From the NCBI GenBank assembly GCA_965234325.1, contig OZ248417.1, positions 62,001-126,000 of the forward strand: a stretch of DNA of 64,000 nucleotides. Direction: 5' to 3'. The notes beneath the pieces were generated by a model. It was given only the letters and a program-made list of their open reading frames with translations. It did no database searches and was not told where the DNA came from. Positions within the stretch are counted from its first letter, which is position 1. Each line of letters starts with the position of its first letter. The DNA comes from Limnohabitans kasalickyi. GTDB lineage: Bacteria > Pseudomonadota > Gammaproteobacteria > Burkholderiales > Burkholderiaceae_C. Of the stretch, positions 7,165 to 16,078 are shown in pieces. Made by a program: the position numbers and the translations under genes.

Positions 7165-10092
7165 TTAGAGCGTACGTGCCACTTCTTTGATTTCGAAGAA
7201 TTCCAACACATCGCCTTCGACGATATCGTTGTAGTTCTTGACGGTCAAACCGCACTCGAAGTTCTCTTTGACTTCTTTGGCGTCGTCTTTGAATCGCTTC
7301 AAGCTGTCGAGTTCGCCAGTGAAGACAACCACGTTGTTGCGCAACAAACGCAACTTGGCCGAACGACGGACCACACCAGAGGTGACCATACAACCCGCGA
7401 TCGCACCAATCTTGCTGACGCGCAGCACTTGGCGAATCTCGGCGGTACCGATGACTTCTTCTTTCTTGTCAGGCGTGAGCATGCCGGACATGGCCGCTTT
7501 GAGTTCGTCCACAGCGTCATAAATGATGTTGTAGTAACGAATGTCCACGCCATTGTTCTCGGCCAACTTGCGCGCACCAGCATCGGCACGGGTGTTGAAA
7601 CCAATGATCACGGCCTTAGAGGCGATCGACAAGTTGACATCGCTTTCGCTGATGCCACCCACTGCGGCGTACACCAACTGAACTTTGACTTCTGCGGTCG
7701 ACAACTTGAGCAAGGACGCAGCCAAAGCTTCTTGCGAACCTTGCACGTCGGCTTTGACGATGATGGGCAAGAGTTTGACTTCGCCGGACGTCATGTCCGA
7801 GAACATGTTCTCCAACTTGGACGCTTGTTGCTTCGCCAACTTCGTGTTGCGAACTTTGCCTGCACGGTAGGTGGCGATCTCACGGGCACGACGCTCGTCG
7901 GACATGACCATGAATTCGTCGCCCGCTTGCGGCACTTCGGTGAGACCTTGAATCTCAACAGGAATGGATGGTCCAGCAGACTTGATTGTCTTGCCGTTCT
8001 CGTCCAACATGGCGCGCACGCGGCCATAGGTTTGACCACCCAAGACCACATCGCCCACATTGAGCGTACCGGACTGAACCAGCACCGTGGCCACAGGACC
8101 GCGACCTTTGTCCAAGCGCGCTTCGATCACCAGACCTTTGGCCATGGCGTCGACGGGCGCTTTGAGTTCAAGCACTTCGGCTTGCAGCAAAACTTGTTCA
8201 AGCAAGTCATCAATGCCAACACCTGTTTTGGCCGAGACCAAGACAAAAGGTGAATCGCCACCGAACTCTTCGGGCACGACTTCTTCCGCCACCAGTTCGC
8301 CTTTGACGCGCTCTGGGTTGGCACCAGGCTTGTCAATTTTGTTGACCGCCACCACGATCGGCACACCTGCTGCTTTTGCATGCTTGATGGCTTCTTTGGT
8401 TTGTGGCATCACGCCGTCGTCCGCCGCCACCACCAAGATGACGATATCAGTCGCTTTGGCACCACGAGCACGCATGGCCGTGAAGGCCTCGTGACCGGGG
8501 GTGTCCAAGAAAGAGATCATGCCGCGAGGCGTTTCAACGTGATAGGCACCGATGTGTTGGGTAATGCCGCCGGCTTCGCCCGAAGCGACTTTGGCGCGAC
8601 GGATGTAGTCCAGCAACGAGGTTTTACCGTGGTCCACGTGGCCCATGACCGTCACCACGGGGGCGCGGGTCAAGGATTCAGCTTGGTGACCTGATGCTTC
8701 TTCTTCAGTGAACGCTTCTGGATCATCCAGTGCAGCCACCACCGCTTTGTGACCCAACTCTTCCACCAAAATCATGGCAGTGTCTTGGTCCAACGGTTGG
8801 TTGATGGTGGCCATCTGGCCCAACTTCATCAGCTGTTTGATGACTTCAGAGGCTTTGACCGCCATTTTGTGGGCCAACTCACCCACAGTGATGGTTTCTG
8901 GCACGTGAACTTCAAGCACGCGTGCTTCTGTTTGTGCGTTCGACGTGTGGTCATCGTCGCGCCCACCGCGTTCGCGGCGACCACGCGGACCACCACGCCA
9001 GCTGTTACGCCCCACGCCGCCACTGGTGTCACCACGTGTTTTGATGGCTTTCTTTTTGGCTTGGTCATCCGCCCAGCTGGAAGACAGCTTGGCACTTTTG
9101 ACTTCTTTGTTTGCAGGCGTCGTGGTGGTTGCGGCCGGTGCAGTCCCTGGACGCGGTGTGGCGCCCGGTGTACCCGCAGGCTTGTGCAAGGTACCTTTGA
9201 TGGCCACTTTAGGGTCCGCCACAGGTTCCGGCTTTTTGGCCACCAACACTTTTTGCGGCGTGCTCATCATCAAGCGAATGGCTTCGGCTTCGGCCAAGGC
9301 TTTGCGACGGCGTGAGTCTAAATCTTTGGCACGTGCAGCATCTTCATCGGCGCGGGCTTGTGAGGCCGCAGCGGCGTCTTGGCGAGCGGTCTCAGCGGCA
9401 TCAGCCTTGGCTTGTACCAAAGCTTGCGCATCGATTTGTGCTTGCGAAGGTGCAGCGGGAGCGGCTGGCGCTTCAGGTTTTGTTTCGGCGTAAACGCGAG
9501 AACCTACCACGGGTGGGTTGGCTCTGGCAGCTGCTTTGGCGGCAGCCGCCGCGCTCTCAGCTTGTGCGGCTTCTGCCGCGGCTTTGGCTTCTGCCACCTT
9601 GGCGCGCTCGGCGGCCTCTTGCGCTTCACGCAGACGGCGTTTTTCAGCCAATTCTTCTTCTTGTCGACGAATCAACTCGGCTTGACGGCGAGCCTCTTCC
9701 TCACGACGGGCCAATTCAGCATGGTCGATGGCAGGAGCAGCGGCCTCTTCAAAGGCCTCAGGTGCAGCTGCAGATGCATCACCCAACTCATCGTCACGTT
9801 TGACGAAGGTGCGTTTCTTGCGCACTTCCACTTGGATCGTGCGTGCTTTACCGGTGGCATCCGCTTGCTTGATCTCGCTGGTCGACTTTTTGACCAACGT
9901 GATTTTTTTGCGCTCGGCAGAAACAGTGCCATGGCTGGCTTGCAAATGGCTCAAGAGCATTTGTTTGTCACTGTCAGTCAGCGCATCGCTGGCCGAAGAT
10001 TTCGACACGCCCGCAGCTTTGAGCTGCTCGAGCAAGGTGTCGGTTGGTTTTTTAAGTTCGCTGGCAAATTCAGCGACGGTCGTACTTGACAT
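7165..10092 (-). CDS. infB: Translation initiation factor IF-2
   Basis: 975 residues, a long form. An IF2-N domain occupies about residues 1-55, followed by an Ala/Glu/Arg-rich charged linker (roughly 105-290) and a basic Gly/Arg patch RRERGGRDD near 370. A second IF2-N subdomain lies near 395-450. The G domain starts near 478, with GHVDHGKTS, GGITQHIGAYHV, DTPGHEAF and NKIDKPGAN. IF-2 is a GTPase that brings initiator tRNA to the 30S subunit and promotes 50S joining. The ATG has AGGA 9 nt upstream. It lies 24 bp after nusA. Confidence 0.98.
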   Translation of the reverse strand: MSSTTVAEFASELKKPTDTLLEQLKAAGVSKSSASDALTDSDKQMLLSHLQASHGTVSAERKKITLVKKSTSEIKQADATGKARTIQVEVRKKRTFVKRDDELGDASAAAPEAFEEAAAPAIDHAELARREEEARRQAELIRRQEEELAEKRRLREAQEAAERAKVAEAKAAAEAAQAESAAAAAKAAARANPPVVGSRVYAETKPEAPAAPAAPSQAQIDAQALVQAKADAAETARQDAAAASQARADEDAARAKDLDSRRRKALAEAEAIRLMMSTPQKVLVAKKPEPVADPKVAIKGTLHKPAGTPGATPRPGTAPAATTTTPANKEVKSAKLSSSWADDQAKKKAIKTRGDTSGGVGRNSWRGGPRGRRERGGRDDDHTSNAQTEARVLEVHVPETITVGELAHKMAVKASEVIKQLMKLGQMATINQPLDQDTAMILVEELGHKAVVAALDDPEAFTEEEASGHQAESLTRAPVVTVMGHVDHGKTSLLDYIRRAKVASGEAGGITQHIGAYHVETPRGMISFLDTPGHEAFTAMRARGAKATDIVILVVAADDGVMPQTKEAIKHAKAAGVPIVVAVNKIDKPGANPERVKGELVAEEVVPEEFGGDSPFVLVSAKTGVGIDDLLEQVLLQAEVLELKAPVDAMAKGLVIEARLDKGRGPVATVLVQSGTLNVGDVVLGGQTYGRVRAMLDENGKTIKSAGPSIPVEIQGLTEVPQAGDEFMVMSDERRAREIATYRAGKVRNTKLAKQQASKLENMFSDMTSGEVKLLPIIVKADVQGSQEALAASLLKLSTAEVKVQLVYAAVGGISESDVNLSIASKAVIIGFNTRADAGARKLAENNGVDIRYYNIIYDAVDELKAAMSGMLTPDKKEEVIGTAEIRQVLRVSKIGAIAGCMVTSGVVRRSAKLRLLRNNVVVFTGELDSLKRFKDDAKEVKENFECGLTVKNYNDIVEGDVLEFFEIKEVARTL

Positions 10093-10116
10093 ATGTGGTG
10101 TTCCTCTCCATGACCG

Positions 10117-11601
10117 TTACTCTTGACCCGTGAACCAGTGTTCACGTGCCTTCAAGATCATGGCTTTGGCATCTTCTTCGCTCTGGCCAGTGATGGCCGT
10201 GAGTTCATCTACGGCCAAATCGGCCAAATCGTCACGGGTATGGACGCCGCCCTCTGCCAACTTGGCAATGAGCTCAACATTCAGGCCCTCAAGGTCGCGC
10301 AAATCTTGCGAAACTTCTTCGACACTCTCTTCGCGTGCAATTTCCAGCGTGAGCAGCGCATCCTTGGCACGTGTGCGCAGCTCGTTGACGGTGTCTTCAT
10401 CGAAACTTTCGATTTCCAACATCTCTTGCAATGGCACATAAGCCACTTCTTCGAGGTTGGTGAAGCCTTCGTCGATCAGAATATCGGCCACTTCTTGGTC
10501 CACGTCCAACTTGGCCATGAACAAAGCGCGGATCGTGTGGGTTTCGTCGGCTTGTTTCTGAGCCGATTCCGCCGCATCCATGATGTTGATGCGCCAACCG
10601 GTCAGCTCAGAAGCCAAACGCACGTTTTGACCACCACGACCGATGGCGATGGCGAGGTTTTCCTCATCCACCACCACGTCCATGGCGTGCTTCTCTTCGT
10701 CCACCACGATGGAGCTGACGTTGGCAGGGGCCAAAGCACCAATCACGAACTGGGCTGGGTCTTCACTCCACAAGACGATGTCAACGCGCTCACCAGCGAG
10801 CTCGGTGGTCACGGCATTTACGCGGGTGCCACGCACGCCAACACAAGTGCCGATCGGGTCTACGCGCTTGTCATGCGAGATCACAGCGATCTTGGCACGC
10901 GAACCCGCATCACGGGCGCACGACTTGATTTCCAACATGCCTTGTTCGATTTCGGGCACTTCGTGGCGAAACAACTCCACCATGAATTCAGGCGCCGAGC
11001 GCGACAAGATGATGGGGGCACCGCGCAAGGTCAAGTCCACTTCCATGATCATGGCGCGCACACGGTCGCCACTGCGGAGGTTTTCTTTGGGGATCATTTC
11101 GCTGCGACGCAGACGACCTTCGATGCGACCCGATTCGACAATGATGTCGCCCTTGTCCATGCGCTTGACCGTGCCCACAAAAATCTTGTCGCCACGCGAC
11201 ATGAAGTCGTTGAGCAACATCTCGCGCTCAGCATCACGGATTTTTTGCAAAATCACTTGCTTGGCTGCCATCGCACCAATACGACCGATAGGCAACGACT
11301 CAATGGCTTCTTCGATGTATTCGCCTTCTTCAGCTTCAGGCACGCGCTCGCGGGCGTCCATCAACATCTCTTCGGCTTCTGGGTTTTGCAAACCCGCCTC
11401 ATCGGGCACCACCAACCAACGGCGGAAAGTTTCGTAGTCGCCACTGTCACGATCCATGGCCACGCGAATGTCCACTTCACCTTCGTACAACTTTTTGGTG
11501 GCTTGAGCCAAGGCGGACTCCACAGCACCAAACACCACATCGCGCTCGACGTTTTTCTCGCGCGAGATGGCTTCAACCAACATCAACATTTCGCGGTTCA
11601 T
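10117..11601 (-). CDS. nusA: Transcription termination/antitermination factor NusA
   Basis: 494 residues, close to E. coli NusA. Domains in order: RNA-polymerase-binding N-terminal domain (about 1-130), S1 (135-200, GTVKRMDKGDIIVESG), two KH domains (KIAVISHDKRVDPIGTCVG; AIGRGGQNVRLA near 320) and two acidic AR repeats at the C-terminus (about 360-490). NusA stimulates pausing and hairpin-dependent termination and takes part in antitermination. The ATG has a strong AAGGAG site 8 nt upstream. It is co-transcribed with rimP and infB, and the hairpin upstream of rimP could be a target for NusA feedback. Confidence 0.98.
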   Translation of the reverse strand: MNREMLMLVEAISREKNVERDVVFGAVESALAQATKKLYEGEVDIRVAMDRDSGDYETFRRWLVVPDEAGLQNPEAEEMLMDARERVPEAEEGEYIEEAIESLPIGRIGAMAAKQVILQKIRDAEREMLLNDFMSRGDKIFVGTVKRMDKGDIIVESGRIEGRLRRSEMIPKENLRSGDRVRAMIMEVDLTLRGAPIILSRSAPEFMVELFRHEVPEIEQGMLEIKSCARDAGSRAKIAVISHDKRVDPIGTCVGVRGTRVNAVTTELAGERVDIVLWSEDPAQFVIGALAPANVSSIVVDEEKHAMDVVVDEENLAIAIGRGGQNVRLASELTGWRINIMDAAESAQKQADETHTIRALFMAKLDVDQEVADILIDEGFTNLEEVAYVPLQEMLEIESFDEDTVNELRTRAKDALLTLEIAREESVEEVSQDLRDLEGLNVELIAKLAEGGVHTRDDLADLAVDELTAITGQSEEDAKAMILKAREHWFTGQE

Positions 11602-11629
11602 GACGACTACTCCTTCTCAAGACCAAAGT

Positions 11630-12187
11630 TCAACGGGGCTGTCTGCCCTTGAAATCCACAATCGGAGCCAGACGTGCTTCGCGCAACTCGTCCAGCGTGA
11701 AACCCAGCGCATGCAGCGGGGTTTCGGCTCTTTTTTTACTGATTTTTTGACCTGGCTTGGCATTCACAGCGTCTCGCCAAGTGATTTGCCAGCCTTGGCC
11801 GTCGTCGGTGCGCTCGAGGACACCTCGGAATTTTTTACGGTTGGCAGAGACCTGTCCTGCAGCCGCCACACCCATGGGCACTTTCAGCGTGAGGTCAATT
11901 TCCTCACCCACAAAGCGCTCGAAGTCAGCCACATGGCGCAAAGGACGATCAATACCAGGCGAGGACACCTCAAGCCGGTTGTACTCGGCGCCGTCCACCT
12001 CAAGGGCAAATTGCAGCTGGCGTGTGACGCGCTCGCAATCTTCCACATTGATCATCTGGGCAGGGGCATCTGGCAGCCACGGCCAGTCGATGGTGATGCG
12101 CAAAAGCCCACCGGCTGAGCGTTCAATCTCAACCAGGTCGTAACCTAAGCCGGTCACGGTTTGTTCTACTGTTTGCTGCAAGCTCAC
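11630..12187 (-). CDS. rimP: Ribosome maturation factor RimP
   Basis: 185 residues if translation starts at the GTG at 12187 (VSLQQTVEQTVTGLGYDLVEIE), where conserved family sequence begins. The open frame continues upstream to 12280, but that part would run through the leader hairpin and has no family character. RimP is a two-domain factor for 30S assembly. Seen: EIERSAGGLLRITID, the INVEDCERVTRQLQ helix, EVSSPGIDRPL near residue 85, and a C-terminal SH3-like half ending DELREARLAPIVDFKG. It is first in the operon, 28 bp before nusA. The start codon is inferred. Confidence 0.92.
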   Translation of the reverse strand: MSLQQTVEQTVTGLGYDLVEIERSAGGLLRITIDWPWLPDAPAQMINVEDCERVTRQLQFALEVDGAEYNRLEVSSPGIDRPLRHVADFERFVGEEIDLTLKVPMGVAAAGQVSANRKKFRGVLERTDDGQGWQITWRDAVNAKPGQKISKKRAETPLHALGFTLDELREARLAPIVDFKGRQPR

Positions 12188-12227
12188 GTCGACAAAAAGC
12201 CTTGAAATGGTGGGGTTCAAAAAACGA

Positions 12228-12270
12228 TCGACCAAAAAAAACGGGCGGTAATTACCCGCCCGTTTGGTCG
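12228..12270 (-). terminator. Terminator-like hairpin in the rimP leader (possible attenuator)
   Basis: Read on the minus strand, AAACGGGCGGGTAA pairs with TTACCGCCCGTTT, with one bulged G. The stem is followed immediately by a run of eight T, an excellent intrinsic-terminator shape. Outer arms CGACC/GGTCG extend the pairing. It lies between the rimP promoter (12281-12309) and the rimP GTG, so a transcript from that promoter would meet it within about 40 nt. It also lies 61 bp beyond the yejF stop and could end read-through from the peptide-transport operon. Either or both roles are possible. Confidence 0.75.
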
Positions 12271-12280
12271 TGAAGCTCAC

Positions 12281-12309
12281 ATTGTAGCGTCTAAATGCTT
12301 GATTTTCAA
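12281..12309 (-). promoter_or_regulatory. Sigma-70 promoter for rimP-nusA-infB
   Basis: On the minus strand, TTGAAA (12309-12304) and TACAAT (12286-12281) are separated by exactly 17 bp, a near-consensus vegetative promoter. The expected start of transcription is around 12274. The match is strong, but no experimental start site is known to me. Confidence 0.7.
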
Positions 12310-12330
12310 GGGTTTAGCTGATTTTCTGCT

Positions 12331-14019
12331 TCACGCGCTCACCAAAAGTTGGGTGTAGGCGTGCTTGGGGGCCTGCAAGATTTGATCCACAGCGCCCGAC
12401 TCCAGCACTTGCCCCGATTGCATGACCAAGACCTGATGTGCCATGGCACGAATCACAGCGACATCATGGGTGATCAAAAAGTAACTCAAACCCCGTTGCT
12501 TCTGCAACTGCTGCAGCAGTTGCAGCACTTGTTTTTGGGTGGTGACATCTAAAGCGCTGGTGGGTTCGTCGAGCACCAAAATTTGCGGCTCCACCACCAA
12601 AGCCCGGGCAATGGCCAAGCGCTGACGCTGGCCGCCAGAAAATTCGTGGGGATAGCGTTGCAACAGCCCCTTAAATTCAATCTCGGTCAAGCCCACATCT
12701 GCCAAGGCATTCAGAACGCGCTGCTGGCGACTTGGGGCGTCTAGCGTGGGGAAATGCAGCGTCAAGCCTTCCGCCACCAAAGCCTCCACGGTCATGCGTG
12801 GCGACAGGGATGAATAAGGATCTTGAAACACCACCTGCACACGACGTCTCAAATTTAAATCAGCTGCAGCGCGCCCTGACCACGACTGTCCCTCCAAGCT
12901 CAAACGCCCCTGACTGGGAATGAGCCCCAAGACGGCCAACGCTAAACTGGACTTGCCCGAGCCCGACTCGCCCATCACGCCCAAAGTTTGCCCAGCTGCC
13001 AACGCAAAGTCAGCGCCTTGAACCGCCACAAACTCAGCGCGCCCAAACCAACCAAGCCAACCCGGCCGTGGCATGGGGTAACTCACACGCAGGCCTTGCG
13101 CTTGCATGACCACGGGCGCATCGCTGAGCGGCGCAGGCACATCACGCACGGGTTGGCTATTGAGCAATTTTTGGGTGTAGGGGTGCTGGGGCGCAGAAAG
13201 CACTGTGTGCGTCGCCCCCTCCTCTACCACCGAGCCACGCTCCATGACCAGCACGCGGTCGGCAAAACGGCGCACTGCCGTTAAATCGTGGGAAATGAGC
13301 AGAACGGCCATGCCGTAACGCTGCTGCAAGCTGTCAAGCAAATCCAAAATTTGCCCGCGCAAGCTGACATCCAGCGCAGTGGTCGGCTCATCGGCCACCA
13401 GCAGGCGCGGTCGGCATGCCAACGCCATGGCAATCAAAACGCGCTGTCGCTGCCCACCCGACAACTGGTGCGGGTAAGCCCGCGCACGCAGCGTGGGCTC
13501 AGGGATGCCCGTTTGCTCCAGCAAAACCAACACCTCTTGCCAGGCCTCATCGCGGCGCATGCCGCGCTTGACCTGCAAGACCTCGGCAATTTGATCGCCC
13601 ACCGTGAACAAGGGATTGAGTGCGGTCATGGGCTCTTGAAAGACATACGCAATGTCTTGCCCGCGAATGGGCACCAACTCACGTTCGGTCAGTTGCACCA
13701 AATCGAGAATTTGAGGTGCGAGGCGATCAGACGCCGACTGATCAGAGACGGAGGCATCGTCCGAGGCCTTGTCTGACGGGTTTCCCGAGGCAAGGTGCGG
13801 TGCATCTACGTTTTGTTCCGTCCACAAACACCGCCCCGAAAGCTGCGCACCTTCGACGAGTTTGACCAAGCTCAAAGCCAAAACGCTTTTGCCCGATCCC
13901 GACTCGCCTACCAATGCCAATTTTTCGCCCAATGCAAGGCTGAAATTAACACCATGCACCACCTCGTTCCCACCGAAACGCACATGAAGGTCACGCACTT
14001 GAAGCAAAGGCAGTTTCAT
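12331..14019 (-). CDS. yejF: Peptide ABC transporter ATPase with two fused nucleotide-binding domains (YejF type)
   Basis: 562 residues from the ATG at 14019, which overlaps the permease stop by 4 bp; the frame upstream to 14127 lies inside the permease gene and is not used. Two complete ABC ATPase domains are present: Walker A GESGSGKS appears in both halves, with LSGGQRQRVLIA and FSGGQRQRLAIA signatures and VADEPTTALDV and VLDEPTSALDV Walker B motifs. This tandem form powers YejABEF-type importers of oligopeptides such as microcin C or murein peptides. It is last in a four-gene operon (binding protein, two permeases, ATPase). Confidence 0.93.
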   Translation of the reverse strand: MKLPLLQVRDLHVRFGGNEVVHGVNFSLALGEKLALVGESGSGKSVLALSLVKLVEGAQLSGRCLWTEQNVDAPHLASGNPSDKASDDASVSDQSASDRLAPQILDLVQLTERELVPIRGQDIAYVFQEPMTALNPLFTVGDQIAEVLQVKRGMRRDEAWQEVLVLLEQTGIPEPTLRARAYPHQLSGGQRQRVLIAMALACRPRLLVADEPTTALDVSLRGQILDLLDSLQQRYGMAVLLISHDLTAVRRFADRVLVMERGSVVEEGATHTVLSAPQHPYTQKLLNSQPVRDVPAPLSDAPVVMQAQGLRVSYPMPRPGWLGWFGRAEFVAVQGADFALAAGQTLGVMGESGSGKSSLALAVLGLIPSQGRLSLEGQSWSGRAAADLNLRRRVQVVFQDPYSSLSPRMTVEALVAEGLTLHFPTLDAPSRQQRVLNALADVGLTEIEFKGLLQRYPHEFSGGQRQRLAIARALVVEPQILVLDEPTSALDVTTQKQVLQLLQQLQKQRGLSYFLITHDVAVIRAMAHQVLVMQSGQVLESGAVDQILQAPKHAYTQLLVSA

Positions 14020-15077
14020 GCGTCCGCCTTTCGCGGGTCGAGCGCATCGCGCAAGGCGTCGCCCATGAAGGTCAGCAACATCAGCGTGACCACCAACACA
14101 GCGAAGGTGGACAAAGAAATCCACCATGCATCGATGTTGTTTTTACCTTGTGCCAGCAGCTCGCCCAAGCTGGGTGTGCCAGGTGGAACACCCAAACCTA
14201 AAAAGTCGAGTGAGGTCAACGCCAAAATGGCGCCGCTCATGCGAAACGGTAAAAAAGTCACCACCGGTGTCAGGCTGTTGGGCAACACATGGCGCCAAAT
14301 GATTTGTGTGTTTGACAAACCCAAGGCACGCGCTGCGCGCACATAGTCAAGTTGACGATTGCGCAAGAACTCGGCACGCACATAGTCGGACAAGCCCATC
14401 CAGCCGAACAAGCCCAAAAGCACCAGCAAAAGGGTCACGCTCGGGTCAAACACAGCGCTGAAGATGATGAGCAAATACAACTCAGGCATGGCGCTCCACA
14501 CCTCGATGAAGCGCTGCATCGCCAAGTCAGTCTTCCCACCAAAGAAGCCTTGCAATGCGCCGGTTAATACACCAATCACGGTTCCGAACAAGGTCAAGGC
14601 CAGCGCAAACAACACCGACAAACGAAAGCCATACAACAAACGTGCGACCACATCGCGGCCTCGGTCATCGGTGCCTAACCAGTTGTCCGACGACGGAGGC
14701 GCTGGATTAGGTTGTTTGGCAAAGTAGTTCAGCGTGGTGTGATGGTAGGGATTGGGCGGGTACAAGGCCCAATTGCCGGGCTGCTCAAACTGGGCTTGGA
14801 TGAAGGGGTCTAAAAAATCGGTGGGGCTGTCGAAGTCACCACCAAAGGTGGTTTCGGGCAAGTTTTGAACAATGGGCGCATACCAGTGACCCTGATAGCG
14901 CGCCACCAAAGGCTTGTCGTTGGACAGCACTTCCGCCACAAGGCTCAAAGCGAACAACGCCACAAACAACACCAAGCTGCCAAACCCCAAACGGTTGGCG
15001 CGAAAGCGTTGCCACGCACGCCTGCTGGGCGATACCGAACGTTCAGTCGAATTTGACACGCGGGTCCACCCAGACAT
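14016..15077 (-). CDS. yejE: Peptide ABC transporter permease (YejE type)
   Basis: 353 residues. There is an N-terminal helix (LGFGSLVLFVALFALSLVAEVL), then a roughly 90-residue periplasmic stretch typical of YejE (WYAPIVQNLPETTFGGDF), then five more helices. The binding-protein-dependent permease EAA-like loop is RAARALGLSNTQIIWRHVLPN. The gene overlaps the end of the preceding permease by 35 bp; a GTG at 15059 could be the true start and would reduce the overlap, and neither start has a strong ribosome site. It pairs with the YejB-type permease to form the membrane channel. Confidence 0.92.
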   Translation of the reverse strand: MSGWTRVSNSTERSVSPSRRAWQRFRANRLGFGSLVLFVALFALSLVAEVLSNDKPLVARYQGHWYAPIVQNLPETTFGGDFDSPTDFLDPFIQAQFEQPGNWALYPPNPYHHTTLNYFAKQPNPAPPSSDNWLGTDDRGRDVVARLLYGFRLSVLFALALTLFGTVIGVLTGALQGFFGGKTDLAMQRFIEVWSAMPELYLLIIFSAVFDPSVTLLLVLLGLFGWMGLSDYVRAEFLRNRQLDYVRAARALGLSNTQIIWRHVLPNSLTPVVTFLPFRMSGAILALTSLDFLGLGVPPGTPSLGELLAQGKNNIDAWWISLSTFAVLVVTLMLLTFMGDALRDALDPRKADA

Positions 15078-16077
15078 AACAAAGGTCGCTGATCAACTTG
15101 GTGACCAAACCAATCAGCGTGAACAAATACAAGGTGCCCAACACCACGGGATAGTCGCGTCTCATCACACTTTCGAAACTCAGCAATCCCAATCCGTCCA
15201 AGGAAAACAAAGTTTCGATCAGCAAAGAGCCGGTGAAAAACGCACCGATGAAGGCGCTGGGAAACCCAGTCACCAAAGGAATCAGGGCATTACGAAACAC
15301 ATGGCGCCACAACACGCGGCGCTGCGACAAACCTTTGGCGCGCGCCGTCAGCACATACTGCTTGCGGATCTCTTCCAGCATCGCGTTTTTGGTGAGCATG
15401 GTGGTGACCGCAAATGCGCCCATCACGCTGGCGGTAATCGGCAGCACGATGTGCCACAAATAATCAACGATGCGCGCACCCCAACTCAGCTGCTCCCAGT
15501 TGGTCGATGTCAAACCGCGCAACGGGAACCATTGCAACTGCCCCCCAAAGACCACCAGCAGCGCCACACCGAGCACAAAACCGGGAATGGCATAGCCCGT
15601 CAGCACAACCAAGCTCGTCAAGGTGTCAAAACGTGACCCAGAGCGTACTGCTTTGGCCACCCCCAAGGGCACAGATATGAGGTAGCTTAAAAAGAAGGTC
15701 CACAGCCCCAAGCTGATTGAGACAGGGAGTTTTTCCTTCACCAAGGTCCACACGTCTTTGGGATAGTAAAAGCTCTTGCCTAAATCGAAACGTGCAAACT
15801 GCTGGACCATTTGCCAAAAACGCTCGGGCGCGGGCTTGTCAAAGCCATACAGCTGCTTGATTTCTTCGATGCGTGCTGCATCCACGCCTTGACGGCCACG
15901 ATAGCCGGCACCGCCAGCCGCAGCGCCCTCACCGCCACTGTCGCGCCCTTGCAGCTGAGCCACCATTTGCTCCACAGGCCCACCTGGCACAAACTGGATG
16001 ACGGCAAAAGTCAGCAACAAAACCCCAAACAGGGTTGGCACCATGAGCAGCAAGCGCTTGAAAATATAGGCCATCAT
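15043..16077 (-). CDS. yejB: Peptide ABC transporter permease (YejB type)
   Basis: 344 residues of the DppB/OppB class: N-terminal IFKRLLLMVPTLFGVLLLTF helix, then VQFVPGGPVEQ-like FVPGGP. A Gly/Ala-rich periplasmic loop of about 25 residues and the permease loop TARAKGLSQRRVLWRHVFRN follow. It ends with helix pairs and WVDPRVKFD, the usual C-terminus. Two adjacent ATG codons (16077 and 16074) are possible starts. It begins 1 bp after the binding-protein stop and overlaps the next permease. Confidence 0.92.
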   Translation of the reverse strand: MMAYIFKRLLLMVPTLFGVLLLTFAVIQFVPGGPVEQMVAQLQGRDSGGEGAAAGGAGYRGRQGVDAARIEEIKQLYGFDKPAPERFWQMVQQFARFDLGKSFYYPKDVWTLVKEKLPVSISLGLWTFFLSYLISVPLGVAKAVRSGSRFDTLTSLVVLTGYAIPGFVLGVALLVVFGGQLQWFPLRGLTSTNWEQLSWGARIVDYLWHIVLPITASVMGAFAVTTMLTKNAMLEEIRKQYVLTARAKGLSQRRVLWRHVFRNALIPLVTGFPSAFIGAFFTGSLLIETLFSLDGLGLLSFESVMRRDYPVVLGTLYLFTLIGLVTKLISDLCYVWVDPRVKFD

Positions 16078-16078
16078 G

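Noticed and set aside
6847..8253. 468-codon plus-strand open frame opposite rbfA and infB
   Set aside because: Crosses two essential genes in antisense, composition typical of a reverse-complement shadow.
10123..11652. 509-codon plus-strand open frame covering nusA
   Set aside because: It is the exact antisense of a highly conserved gene, its product is His/Phe/Gln-rich with no domain, and it has no ribosome site. Long antisense frames are common in this codon usage.
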